64,000 nucleotides of DNA, from positions 1 to 64,000 of the forward strand of contig JACGCK010000018.1 in NCBI GenBank assembly GCA_014925825.1. The letters are read 5' to 3'. This DNA comes from Pholiota molesta. Taxonomy: Eukaryota; Basidiomycota; Agaricomycetes; Agaricales; Strophariaceae. The notes under the pieces were generated by a model, which saw only the letters and a list, made by a program, of their open reading frames with translations, searched no databases and was not told the DNA's origin. Position 1 is the first letter of the stretch; each line of letters starts with the position of its first letter. The translations under genes were made by a program, and so were the position numbers. Positions 48,303 to 59,907 of this stretch are shown one piece after another.

Positions 48303-48565
48303 CTAAGTATTATGCTTAGGCGAAGCCAACGGAGTCATCCTCTTGCGCAGGGCTAATAGTAGGTATTTACTTAGTGCACACTGCACCGCCGCGTCGCTGT
48401 TGTGGATATACATAGATATACGCAAGCCGTTCATTAAGAATTGATTATATACTCGGGTGTGCAAGTATAGAATAGAACCCTGGGCGGGTGTTCGATTCAT
48501 AGGGTTCATTGACACTTATACTCTATTTAACGTTGGGGAGCAAAAATAAATAAAGGATGTAATTC
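48303..48565. repeat. Third copy of the F-box downstream block
   Basis: Direct, diverged duplicate of 46225-46470 (and inverted duplicate of about 7670-7920): shared blocks include TGCTTAGGC, CACCGCCGCG, TATACGCA.GCCGTTCA and GAGCAAAAATAAATAAAGGA. It abuts the right end of the segmental duplication, so the F-box region has been copied at least twice here. Confidence 0.75.
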
Positions 48566-48649
48566 TACTTATGTGACATTGAATAAGATCACAGAAATAA
48601 ACCGGCGCCAGGTGTGGACGCGCGATGGAAGAATGTACACGGAAGAAAT

Positions 48650-49060
48650 GGTGTCGAAATGGACTCACCCTGGAAGCCGCCCACAAATACTTTATCGTGT
48701 CCCGCCGTATGCGCCACAGGGGGCGGCCCTGGTGGCTGTAAATTTGCGAGGCAGAAGGGGCGATTGACAATCACGAACAACATCGGATGTGAAGTGGAGC
48801 AGCAGCATACCGGGGCGTGCGCGCCTTGATCATCGCTCAGGCCTGGGGGGTGGCCCGAGGGCTGCAACGCGAAGAAAGAAATCGGTTAACGTTGCAATGC
48901 CAGGAAGAAGGCGCGGAGGATGCATACCGCGTCGAGTTCCCGCTTGATCGTCCTCACCCCGCGTCGGCTCGCCGTTTGTCGGCGGTCATCCTTGTTGGGT
49001 GCGGGTGGCGGCGTAGGATGCCTGCATCGGGCCACCAATCACACAACTCTCCGGCGCGGA
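48650..49060 (-). pseudogene. RCR-like membrane protein, truncated third copy
   Basis: Keeps exon 3 (48811-48861, 51 nt as in the two full genes; reads PSGHPPGLSDDQGAHAP) and exon 4 from 48735 (PPGPPPVAHTAGHDKVFVGG), with the intron between them intact and a TTTACAG acceptor as in genes A and B. Upstream, 48910-49060 matches the end of exon 2 (CCGCCGACA.ACGGC...CGGGAACTCGACGCG before GTATGC) but with indels and stops. Exon 1, the signal segment and membrane segment are absent. Exon 4 runs past the usual stop into CAG|GTGAGT, a strong donor, so the ancestral form may have had a further exon. Confidence 0.7.
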
Positions 49061-49399
49061 TGGGCGTCCGCCACCCGTAGACGGCAGCATCAGTGTTGGC
49101 GTCGAGGTTTCAGCGCGCAGCCCGGCCAAACCGTCCTCAGAACAGCCAGCGCCCTACCCATTTGATTCTGATCGAATGAGCCAAGAATGAGCAGCGGTGT
49201 CCTGTTGGTGGTAATATCCTGTTGGCGACTTTGCGAGTGCGAATTGTGGTAGGCGGCAGTTGTAAGTGCAAAACGTGCCCTACATGTTATGTGGTGTAGG
49301 GATAAGTAGTATTAGACGTCATAGAAGAACGAGTTCATGAGGAGTGCGGACCGTGTGACAATGCAAGCGGCCCGATGACTACTAACCCATCCACAACCT

Positions 49400-49830
49400 C
49401 CGTCTCCTCCGTCTCGCTCCTCACTGCCACCGCCACCTTCTTCACCGCCGCTTGCCGACTCGCCATCGCTTTCCGGTAGCTTGACGTCTCCGTCCCGTTG
49501 AGACGCGCAGTGTGCAGCCTATGGGCGAGTTGTCATCTGCGCATTGGTCGTGTTTGCCACCAGCTTCCCGTTTCCCACCTTCCTTGCTATCGTCCCATCG
49601 TCTCCTTTTCCTAATCCTCATTGCGTCTCGTCTATGTCATTTCTGCCAACTCCCGCCACCTAGCCTTACATGTATGCGCACCGACACAGGAATTCTACGT
49701 GTCATCAAGGGCGGATCCCCTGCCTCCACCCAACCTCTGATATCATGCAAGCAGCCCAACGTTCTTTCGGGAACAGGTTCTGCGAGCGAGACGAATAGAG
49801 AACGACGAAGTGCTATGGCTTAGAACGCGG
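49400..49830 (-). repeat. Dispersed repeat, copy C (inverted relative to copy B)
   Basis: Reverse complement of about 3690-4160, matching over more than 400 bp: GCGCATTGGTCGTGTTTGCC, TTGCCGACTCGCCATCGCTT, CTCCACCCAACCTCTGATAT and GGGCAGATC. The minus strand preserves KLPESDGESAS seen in copy B. It lies next to the cluster of extra duplicates at 48.3-49.1 kb. Confidence 0.65.
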
Positions 49831-52800
49831 GGCAGGGCAGATCGGCGTCATTAATCGATCTATGGTAAGTTCAATCCCATTGCTTCGCCATTGCGTCTGC
49901 GCTAATGAACGACCATTTCCATTGTAGCCGCAGCATGGGGTCGGTGTGATGGAGATGGAGTGAAAGTACAAGTACAAGAATGATTACACTCGCATGGGAG
50001 GCTTCCCGACGTCGGCTACGTGTCAAGACATCCCATCTGCCGCATGCAGGACGCGCGAGAGAGCTAGCGGTGTCATCGATAGGCCGCTGTGGGGGGCGCC
50101 GGCGCCGAGGTAAATCGCGTGTTTTGGTATTACAGAAACGTCTGAACACTCATCGTCTTCGCCAGCACGTAGGCCTCCTCGCCCAGGCGTCCCTACGCTT
50201 CATATTTCCGTAATCCCGAACACCGATGGTGCACGATCGTTGTTCCTCTTTTTTTTTGTTTTCGTTTTCTGCTTCTTTTCTAGTTTCCTCTCTTCCCCAT
50301 TCGACGTCTCTGCTACGAAATCCCGCTTATATCGTCTTGCAGACTTGGAGACCTAGAGGAACCGCTGCGCGTTTTGTCTTTCTTTTTATTTGGTTCGCAT
50401 TATCTATTGATGTCTGCAGCTACATCGCTGCTCGACAACATTGCCAGCTGCATTTCCTTGGTGTATGGCCAGCAGCGTCGGCATGGACCAAATGGCAGTA
50501 GACTGGACATTCAAGACGGTTCCTCTATCTCTCGTATGCTGTCATGGTATGGCAACATTGAGGCGATTTTGCCTTCGAGATACCCGCGCATTCGAGTGCA
50601 TCCTCGCTCGTGCGCTAACGGGCGGGCTCGCATTCGGCCATCTGTGTTGCGGTGTTCGTGCTGTTTTTCTGTTGGTCGTCGTCACCTGGCATCGGACATG
50701 CCCGTGCCAGCTTCCGAACTCGACGCTTCAGAGAGGATTGGCGCCATGCGTAATATCTCCGTCGTATTGCATGTCTTGCGGGCGCTCGCTTGACTATGTC
50801 GCTCGGGGTGGCCACTGGCTGGCCGCTGTAAACCGCGTGGATTTGAGATTAAAAATAAATGACCATCGTCTCTGTCCGGTTGTGATTCGAGGTTGTGGGT
50901 GCGGTTTCTACCGTTATTTGCCCCCTTTTGTTGCTGTGGATCCTTTCCTTTGTGTTTACTCCGCTTTTTTCCAAGGATGTTCAAGGTGTGGCGCTGCTTG
51001 ACGCTGCCAAGCTTTGATCCCATCGTGGTGTTTCCTTTGAATGTGTCCTTTACATGATTATGTATCATTGGTATTTTGTTGGATTCTTGGTCGATATGTA
51101 TCATGTTTGTTCTGATTGCGGTACATGAGAATGCGATTTTTTTTTACTCCTGCGAAACTACTGATGATTTTGGAGGTTTCGAAAAATAATTACATTCATG
51201 TCCCGGTAGTGCCTCCTATCATGCGACTCTACCACACTGGCTTATCTCACCAAATATCCAATAATACGACGGCATCCTACGTATCATACTGAAGTCTAAA
51301 GATGCCCGACCAGAAGCCAACTCCCCAACGCAGCATCAAACTTCCAACCCAATGCCCGGTCCTAATTTATTATAGCGCCCACAGTACATGATCGCTGCCA
51401 GATCGCTGCAGTGTCTGGCATCGAACGAAATCTAGCCATCTCTACGGAAAATTTGATATCGAACAATCGCCGTCGGCGTTTGTTAATTCGTGACAAATTT
51501 AAAGAGAGCTTGGATATACACGCGCGTTTTAGACGAAGTTATCTTTCTGACAAGTCCGGGTCTGCGGGACGACGGCACGTCGTCCAGTAACCCCCCGTTC
51601 CCGGTATCTGTCTGGGTTTCTACTGCTCGGAAAGGTCAGAACCGCCTGGAACCGCGCATGATGATGATTCAGCGCACTTAATCGCAACTCAGTGCCGGTA
51701 GATAACGTCAACGCAGTTCGACCATGAACAATTTCCGATGCTTACACCGAGATCAACGCGTATCCATCGATAACACACCCCCAACTTCCTCCTCCGGAAC
51801 AATCGGGGACAGACAGCGAGGGAGAAGAGTAGCGCAGCCCTCGCCCCGTTGGAGAGGCGATATCTTGGCCGACCGTAGCCGCACAGTCGAGGACAGACAA
51901 GGGTTTCTTAACTGGAAGCGGGAAGTCATGCACACGATTCCCGTTACCCGTTGGGAACAGCAATTACGGGACCAAGATCTAGACACACGCCTGTCCGTCC
52001 ATACCTCCGTAGTAGCGCGTCGACGACGCGCAGCCAACCAGACGCGCACGCATCCGAAAGCGTCCTCCACGCGAATAAAAATGACGTAGAGATATCCGCG
52101 CCCCGCCCAGGATTGAACGCAGCGTCGGTTCCGTGTCCACCAACACCCCAAACCCACCCAGCCATGGGTGCACGCACGCACGAACGAAACGGCGCCCGAG
52201 ATACCACACAGAGCCTGTCTACAGCTGCCCGGGCTGCAGGTGCTGGTACGCATGGATCAGAATTCAACACCCAGATCGTGCGCACGGACGGTGGCGATAG
52301 CACCAGGATTCGGTCTACGGCGTATCAGCGTGAAGGCGGAACCGAAGATGAATTCCCTCATGGATAAACTAACACATCGCTGACCCGGGAAGAGCAGTGG
52401 GATCCGTCAGGTCCGTGTTCACAGACGCGCAGATCCGAGTAGGAGCGGGTGCACGGAAAGGCGCCAGCGCACGGGGCGGAGTGCATACAAACGAACAAAT
52501 GCGAGGCGAGGTGAGGGGAGTGTGGTAGAAACGGAAAGCGAGCGGTCGTGGACGTGCAAACATGGCGATTAACAAAGCTACCTGGCCAGTCTTCCGAATC
52601 CCTTCGCTCCCAACGTCGAGCCCTTGTAGGGTATGGCGCCTATATAGAATACTTCTCCCTGCCTCCTTAGCCTCTCTGGGAGAGAAACGAGACTGGAGTC
52701 GATGCTGACAGCGCCACACAGCGTGGCTAGGATACGACGACATACAGGTGAGGAACCAATAAACGGAAGGGCCAGTGAAGATGGAATACCTGCTTGTCTC

Positions 52801-53903
52801 GGCGCGCGCATCTCATCACATGGCACCACGAGCCAGATATCCTCCACCGGAAAGTATATGTAAACAGTAGGATGGGCCGCGGAACAGCGCCGGTACTGCG
52901 ACGGGCGCGGCGCGAGCATGGGGTGGGGGTGTACGATAATCCTTGCGCGCTGTCGTACACAGGCTGCGGTTTGGGAACAAGCACCGGTAACGCCCATCGG
53001 AAACCAGCCTGTGGATCGTGCATACCGTCGTCGGGATCTTGTGTTCGAGGAAGGTGGAAGATGCCCCTTGGCGCTTACGCTGGCGTCTGGGCCGCGCATA
53101 TCTACGGAGGAGCGGAAGTGCGAATGGGGTTATAAAGACCTGTCAACACGGGAAACGAGGAAGGCAGACGGGAAGACATACCTCACTTCTCTTCCTCCCA
53201 GTTCCTGACAAGAGGCCTCGCGGATCTGCACACCCATGAATTGGAGCGGGACAGGAGCGGGATGGGCGCCAGGTGAGCTCAAGATTGAGGAGACGGGAGC
53301 AGACAACACAGGCAGGTTGCTGAACGCTGGACACAGACGACGTCAGAAACGAAAAGACCGACGTAAGAGACAGATACCAGCTTCGCCAAGGGAAACCGCT
53401 GAGAGGCGCTTTCACGGCAAAGGCAACTGGCCAACGGAACTCGTACCAATCAGATTAGCGCACATAGCACAGCACAGCGCAATCGGGAGGCGACGCTCCT
53501 CGCGCGCGGTGAGACCGCGCTCGACTGCACCACTGCGACTGACGCGGGAGGGAGGGGTCCACGCATGGACCCGCCCGAGATCAGGGCGCCCTGCGTGTTT
53601 CTGACGATCGCGACGTACTATGGGGCCTGTAGGACTGCCGGGTTCGGAGTGGGGTCAAGAGGGCGGAGCGGGAGGTAGAGGTTGCCTTCCCTGTCCCTTC
53701 AACCTTGTCCTGCGCGTCTTCGGAGCCTGGAGGCGAGGGTGGCCTCCTATCGATTATCAGTGATGTAGGGCGGTCCTTTGGGAATGACAAACGAGGGGAT
53801 AGTGATAGAGGCAAACGGCATGAAGGCCATTGGGCAGAGCGCACTGTACGACAGCAAAGCACAAAGAGCAAGCGGACGTTGGCCGTGTTTGCCGAAGGCT
53901 TCC
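49831..53903. other. No supported gene
   Basis: 49.8-51.2 kb is moderately T-rich on the plus strand; 51.5-53.9 kb is GC-rich with many overlapping open frames (for example 52578-53099 minus) that lack domains or credible exon structure. The end of the stretch carries GCCGTGTTTGCCGAAGGCTTCC, related to the NTTN repeat motif, into which the 9.5-kb transposon is inserted. Confidence 0.4.
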
Positions 53904-53926
53904 ATATTTTCCGGGACAGGGTAAAT

Positions 53927-53990
53927 GTGCGTGCCCGTGCGTGCCTGCGCGTGCCTGTGCGTGGTGTGCGTGGTTGTGCGGGATTGAGAT
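53927..53990 (+). repeat. Left terminal GTGCGTG array
   Basis: Imperfect tandem GTGCGTGCC/GTGCGTGGT units start 14 bp inside the left end. Such subterminal arrays are candidate transposase-binding sites. Confidence 0.75.
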
Positions 53991-54589
53991 TAGGCGTTTG
54001 TGCGTGGTCCGTTATTGATGCGGGAGTGACATTTTGGTCACATACACCAAAAATATAATTCCTGTTAGTTCTACTCATACAGCTTTCTACTACAATTATA
54101 TGCCTTCCGTTGCAGTATTCCAACGACTCAAGTATCATATTAATTCCATTTGTGGCAAAAAGTCTTGCGGTTCAATTGCTGTTATTGAGTAATATGGAAA
54201 AGGGGACAGGTGACATAATCGTCACACATCATAACATGCACCGGCAAGAACGGCACAAGGGTGTACCTAGTACATGTCTGGCTTTCCACAACGACCAGAT
54301 TCCTTCGAATACACTATGAACATATTTCAAGTAGTATACAGAGCTCATATAGGCAGAAAACTCTTAAGGCACAAGTGATTCTTACATTGTAACTGAGCAA
54401 AATAATTGACATAGAAATGCCGGCTGCTGGAGTTGCCGAACGCACTGGAAGGCTTGACACGACTGAAAGATTAGTGCGCGAAATGTGCGGGACATCTTTC
54501 TTCGCTCTATAAATCGAATAACTACATGTTAGAATATATACAGAGCATAGAAAAACTGTTGATAACCAAGTGACATCTCTGCTGTGACC

Positions 54590-54800
54590 AGCCACGCACA
54601 TGCCACGCGCAGTCTTTTGTGCGGGTTGGCTTGGCACCCGCGCCACCACGCTCGCTACCCGCGCACTCCCGCACAACCACGCACACATCCCGCCCACACC
54701 ACGCACACCCCGCGCATACCACGCACGCCCCGCACATACCATGCACATTCTCGCACATACCACGCACATTCTCGCACATGACTCGCACGCGCCCCGCACA
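54590..54800 (-). repeat. Inner inverted CACGCAC array
   Basis: Units such as CATACCACGCACATTCTCG and CACACCACGCAC run in the orientation opposite to the left terminal array, about 700 bp inside the element and 230 bp before the transposase ATG. The 2.1-kb element has an array in the same relative place. Confidence 0.75.
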
Positions 54801-55031
54801 CTCTTGCGCACGAAGAATTCCTGTACTGTATGTCTAAATGTAAATATAAATAGATTTGAAATAGATACGGCGGAATATGCACCTAGACGGAGGCAAATTT
54901 GAATGTGGAATCAAGTGGAGTCAAAGTTGAGCCATTGGATTATTAGATGAATAAAATTTGCTTGCTCTTTCTTGTCCCTTCCCTCTGCATCTCATCCACA
55001 TTGCCATTAACGCCAACATTCGACATTAAAC

Positions 55032-58000
55032 ATGGTTCTAGTGAGATTATTACCTTATGATAAAGAACAATCAGTATCTCACACATCGACTCAGGGATTC
55101 TTCCGACACATGTATCAATACTTCAAACCAGATGACGGTGATCCAGATCCAGCTAAAAATGCTGTTCTATCAGCAAACATGGGCAATAATATGTCCAAGA
55201 TCTTAATGTACGATCCAAAAGGTGTGATTATATTTAATAAAATTATTCAGCAGTCCAGTGTAAATTTTCTCCAAGGAAACTTTATAGGTTATGCAAAGTA
55301 CCAACCGGAGACTCCTCCAAACGATGTTATACAATCGAAAAAGGGTATGAATCTATTGTTATAAGTCATTTTTATTCGTCTGTGATGCCCTACTTATACA
55401 GAGAAACCAACCGTCAAAAAAGTGCTGGAGAAAATGGCACCAGAAGAAATACTCTATCGGAAAATGCCTGATGGTCAATTCGTACCTATACCACCAAATC
55501 CTACCAGTCTGCACGACGAAGCATATTCTGTCAATCAAGCGCCCAAACTGGTACCTGGTGTCACAGCAATTTCCTCGGTCAAACCATCTGTGACGTCTTC
55601 GATGATCTCTGGTGTATCTGTTGCGACTAGACTTCAGGACGTCATGCCACCTGAGGGCTGGAATGGCTGGCCAGATGGAAAGTTTCAGTGCTTTGTGACC
55701 AACGAAGAATTCATTGCAACGGAAATCTGAAAATTCACTGGGCATATAAGAATAATGGTGGGGACAAAACTGGACGAAAAGCCAGTCGAACTTGGCAACA
55801 AGGAAAGCGTACAACTCGTGACTGTTTGGGGGCTATTATCTGTGATAATATTGACTGCAAAGTAGTCCTTCGGCCCCATGTACGTCAAGAATCGGTTGAA
55901 AACCAGATTATTCAAGGCTGTACCACCTGTGGCTCTTCGGTAACTCGTGTTCTCTGTTCCAATCGTGCAAGATTTTGGGTCTATGCACATGGTGTTCACT
56001 ACGATAATGGCCTACCACATTCCCATCCCCGACATTCTCATATTCTTGGACTTCTGCCTCATGAAAAAGAGCGATTCGAGGCAATTGTTACTGCCCATCC
56101 TAAAGCAGGACCTGTTCAACTGATTACTGGTGTCCCAACCATTAATGGTCCAGGAGAATCAGTTGCCGATATTAATGACTGCCTAATAAATGTGGATCGC
56201 GTCAATAAAGAAAAGCAAAAGATTGTACGACAATCCGGGATGGGTGGGGACTCATTCATTGCTGCGTACACCAAATTCTGCCGCAACAACCCAGGCTTCG
56301 TTATCTTCTCGCAGTTTGCTGAAGTTACAGTCATATGTCTTCAGTCACCTTTCATGGCTTCGCAACTCGTCAAAGATGGAATACTGTACTAAACCGACCA
56401 ACTCTTCAGGTCACGCGTCACAGGGCCACTTGAAGTGAAGAGATTTTTGAAGTGGTCACGGTCCCAAAATAATTTGAAGAGTTTTTATCGCTCATTAATC
56501 AGAGATCACATACTAATAGTAAGAAATTTCTGCCTCCGGCAGCACATACATGAAGAGATTTTTGGCAAGTCACACCGGCTCAGGCACTTTGAAGAGATGA
56601 AGAGATGATATATTTTGGTCCCAAATAAATCGGCTGAAGACTTGGTCGGTTTAGTACAGTAATGGATGGGCCTGTTAATGGTCTTGTCAGCGATGCTACC
56701 CATTCTTTCTTTGCAGATCATGATGCGAAACTCATTATATCATCTGTCTATTCACCAGAGCTTTGTTGCTGGGTGCCAGGAATATTCTCATATTCGAATG
56801 GCAAGACAGCCCAACATTACGAGTTACATTTCATCGCATTATTCGACAGCATCGCCCATGAAGCCAGCCTCCGTTATTCTATTCGAATCTTTATATTCTA
56901 ACTATTTGGAACACCATAGGTTCTTGACTTTAGCGAGGCTGAGCGCAATGGATTTGTCTCTGCCTTCATTACATTCTGGATGCAAAGAAGTGATGTGTGT
57001 AGCTCTGATGATCTCAGAGAGGTCGCAGAAAGCCTCCTTCGTGGATGCCAGCAGCATTTTAGAGCCAGTATCACCAGGCTCAAAAAAATCCATGGTGTTG
57101 TTGGAGTTGGCCAAGAAACTGCTTTCGAAGCTCGCGCTCTATCACTCCTGGATGCCCCAGACCATGAAGAGTTCTTAAAGCGTGCAAATGTTGTCACACG
57201 AGAATTTCCCAAGGCCAAGAGTTGGCTTGCCTGGTGGATGCGCCCTGCACATGCAAAAATGCTCTTTTCATCAGAAAGAACAATGTCTGAGCAGGTTTGG
57301 ACTTCACCTCCTTCAATGACCAATGCTGATGTTTGAGCAGGTTTGGACTTTACTTCCTTCAACGACGAATGCTGAGGAAGCCATGCATTGGAAACTGTAT
57401 CGTGCCGTGGGCCGTGATCATGCCTTACTTGAAGGCCTAACATCTCTTCTTCGAGTTTCCGAATACTTCCGAATACTATAAAAGGCTTTACGACGCTGTT
57501 CAACGTGAGTAAACTTATTTTTAATGGTCGCACTTTAATGTTTTTCTAATTTAATATGCTTAGGTGGTGTACCAATTGCGTACAAGCCAACACAAGCATG
57601 GCAGAGTACCGCTGCACATATTGGGAGATCGAAAGCTTCACGTGCACCAAACGCGCAGTCTATTCATAGGAAAAAAAATGACGGCCGTCCCCCAGACACG
57701 AAGAAAGAACTCTTACAACCTTCAAAAAAGAAACATGAACAGACACTCATTACCAACTATACTGTCAATAATTCTGAACGACCTGAATCTTCTGTTCTTC
57801 TGGCGACACCTAGTTATCCCTGGAGCCAAAATTCTTGCTGGCTTGACACGTCTTTGGAGCTTATATTTGCTTCTATCACTCGTGATTTTATGGACTACGC
57901 TAGTGGATGTCAAGACATTCCAAAGATTTGCGGCCTCAAATCTTTGTACGAGATCATGGATAAATGCCGGATCTCAGAATTGGCGCCCAGTGATGTCATT

Positions 58001-58486
58001 TCTAAGGCGCGCCAAACTGAGCGTGATGGATTCCGAAAGTTGTTGAAGAAGAAAGGTGCCATTCAATCTATTAATGAGCCAGAGAGTCTATTGGTATGTG
58101 TTCGACTTTTATTTAAATATATTGCTCTATACCAAAAATTATTAGGTGTGGATCGGCCATTTGTCCAAGAACGAAAAGCCCGAATTGGCCAAGAAGTCAT
58201 ACCGAAGCCAGGCTTATTTCGAAACACTTTTTGTGGAAGTACATGAATGCACCGGTGATTCAGATACTAAAGGTCGACACGTAGAGATCCTGGGCTCACC
58301 AATATGTCGAGGACCTCTGGTTGTCTCATCTATGGCCTACAACGACTACGAAGGTGATTTATCAGCCTGGTTCACTGGGTTTATTGCTGTCCTTCGAGAT
58401 CCTGTCAAAGCAGACAAATGTTGGCGCACCAAAGAAGGAGAATCACTTTGCTCAGGAGAGCGGACTGACATCCGCGACATTGTTAC
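55032..58486 (+). pseudogene. Transposase gene, 5' part: GCM-type domain, transposase, peptidase-like domain
   Basis: Starts at ATG 55032; introns at 55345-55401, 57505-57558 and about 58094-58146 are recognisable. Domains in order: N-terminal region; a GCM/WRKY-GCM1-type zinc domain (KIHWAYKNNGGDKTGRKAS...CLGAIICDN...CTTCGSSV...SHPRHSH); a Mutator-type core with probable acidic residues in SDATHSFF, VLDFSEAER and NAEEAMHW; then SYPWSQNSCWLDTSLELIF, which looks like the Cys box of a USP-like cysteine peptidase. Lesions: frame shift near 55725, nested element 56381-56661, stops near 56899 and 56917, a 46-bp tandem duplication (57289-57380), a 10-bp one (57457-57476), then interruption at 58486. 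The gene cannot make a full product. Domain names come from pattern memory of this basidiomycete family. Confidence 0.78.
56381..56661. mobile_element. Nested short TIR element inside the transposase gene
   Basis: Left TACTGTACTAAACCGACCAA and right TTGGTCGGTTTAGTACAGTA are exact inverted repeats; TCTTCAG and CTGAAGA continue the pairing. Flanking direct repeats are short: ATGGA at both sides, or GATGG at 56375 and 56665. Cutting from one GATGG to the other rejoins the frame as VKDGPVNGLVSDAT, which fits the family. It has no coding capacity (MITE-like); the superfamily is not determined. Confidence 0.82.
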
Positions 58487-59907
58487 GAGTCTATATTTAT
58501 AGACTCGTTCTTTATCACTGGCCATCCGCCAACTTTCGTTACGCCAAACGCGCCGGATCATCCCGCGCATGGCATCCTCCGCTTATCGGACCGCCATTCC
58601 CCTCCGCGGGTCCCTATCATCGCTTCCACCACCACCACTGTCAGACTTCGCTCCCGTGCTGCTGCGCACCACGCACCCCTCCAGACCCCTCCGACGAGGG
58701 ATGGCTGCACCTCTCACACCACGTGCACCACCAAGCCGACAAGCCAGCCGCCTAAGGCTATACAGTCTACCGGAGGAGCAGGATACAGAGGGTGCCGCGT
58801 GCGGGGTATTGACCGAGGGTCGTCTGCCCGTCATCGGTACGTTGCAACGTCATTCCCGCTGCACAGCGCCTACTAACCACCCAGTTCCCAAATGCTCGGT
58901 GTGTTTCATGCGGCTGAAGGAAGCGCGGCATCCCTTGCAAGGTATGGTGCTACATCACCTGATGACAACCCCCCACTGACTGCTCTTGACTGCTCTCCAC
59001 ACCCACAGGAGACCATTCCCGCTTGCGCTCCTTGCCCGCCACATCATTCTCGATTCACGAATGCCCCGCCTCAGTATACCGCCATGGAGTGACACCCGCA
59101 GCACCGCAACACCGGACGGCCGCGTCGCGACAACCACAACACCAAGACACGGCGCCGCCACCCCCGCCATGTGGGGCAGCGTGCATTGCGTACGGACTCG
59201 CCACGTCACCCTCGACGGGACGACCCACGCGATCCCGTCACAATGCCTACCGTCCAACTCATCACGATCCAACTCAACGCCGCCACTACATCAACAAACA
59301 GCTGCGACGCGACGCCCACATGCGCTGCGACGATGAACGGCCACGTCACAACTACCACAACACCGTTATGTGGTCCGCCACGCCCTACACCACCGCGTTG
59401 CCGTCAACAGGACAATACATGTGCCAGTGCCAGTTCCATGCCCCCCCCCCCCCCCAATTCATCACAACGCCACTGCCACATCACCACCCCACTGGCGGCT
59501 CTGTGTCGCGATGACACCGGCGCTTCGTCGGGTCCGACACTGATAGGTACGTCTTCCCGCCTCCCTACTAACTCTACCTCAGCAACGAGCGCATATGTGA
59601 GGGCACACGGGTGGCGGGCGACAATGATGCCTGCGTGCGCATTGTCAATGCGCGCTGCCCGTGGGTGTTTTTGAGGTATTAGTTAGAGTACTATAGATAA
59701 TGTTAGATTAGATAGGATACAATAACTTCAATACAAATGTTTAAATTCAACATTTATGATTTGAATCTTCCTGTCTAAATAAGATTTGCTAGTCTAGTGC
59801 AGTAAAGTTTTCTCATTCTGATTTTTTTTTTGCTCCATTCAAGCTACATCATGATTATGATTTTTTTGGACGAGTACATGCCATGCGTAGCAATGGCCTT
59901 CAAGACA
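58486..59907. mobile_element. 1.4-kb insertion splitting the transposase gene
   Basis: Coding sequence stops at GACATTGTTA and resumes at TTTCAGTACCTGTCATACTC, so that ERTDIRDIV joins ISVPVILIIEFENF in frame. The inserted DNA is GC-rich and low in complexity for about 1.1 kb (including a 14-C run near 59443), then AT-rich. It begins with a perfect palindrome, ACGAGTCTATA-TT-TATAGACTCGT, at 58485-58508. GTTA flanks both sides and may be a short target duplication. No protein domain is seen; the element type is unknown. Confidence 0.65.

Noticed and set aside
58569..59514. Overlapping Pro/Thr/His-rich frames in the 1.4-kb insertion
   Set aside because: Three frames are open at once because of C-rich low-complexity sequence; no domain, and the 14-C run would be unstable in a gene.
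58486..59907. Helitron as the identity of the 1.4-kb insertion
   Set aside because: It does not begin with TC or end with CTRR preceded by a hairpin, and a short GTTA direct repeat is present, which Helitrons do not make.
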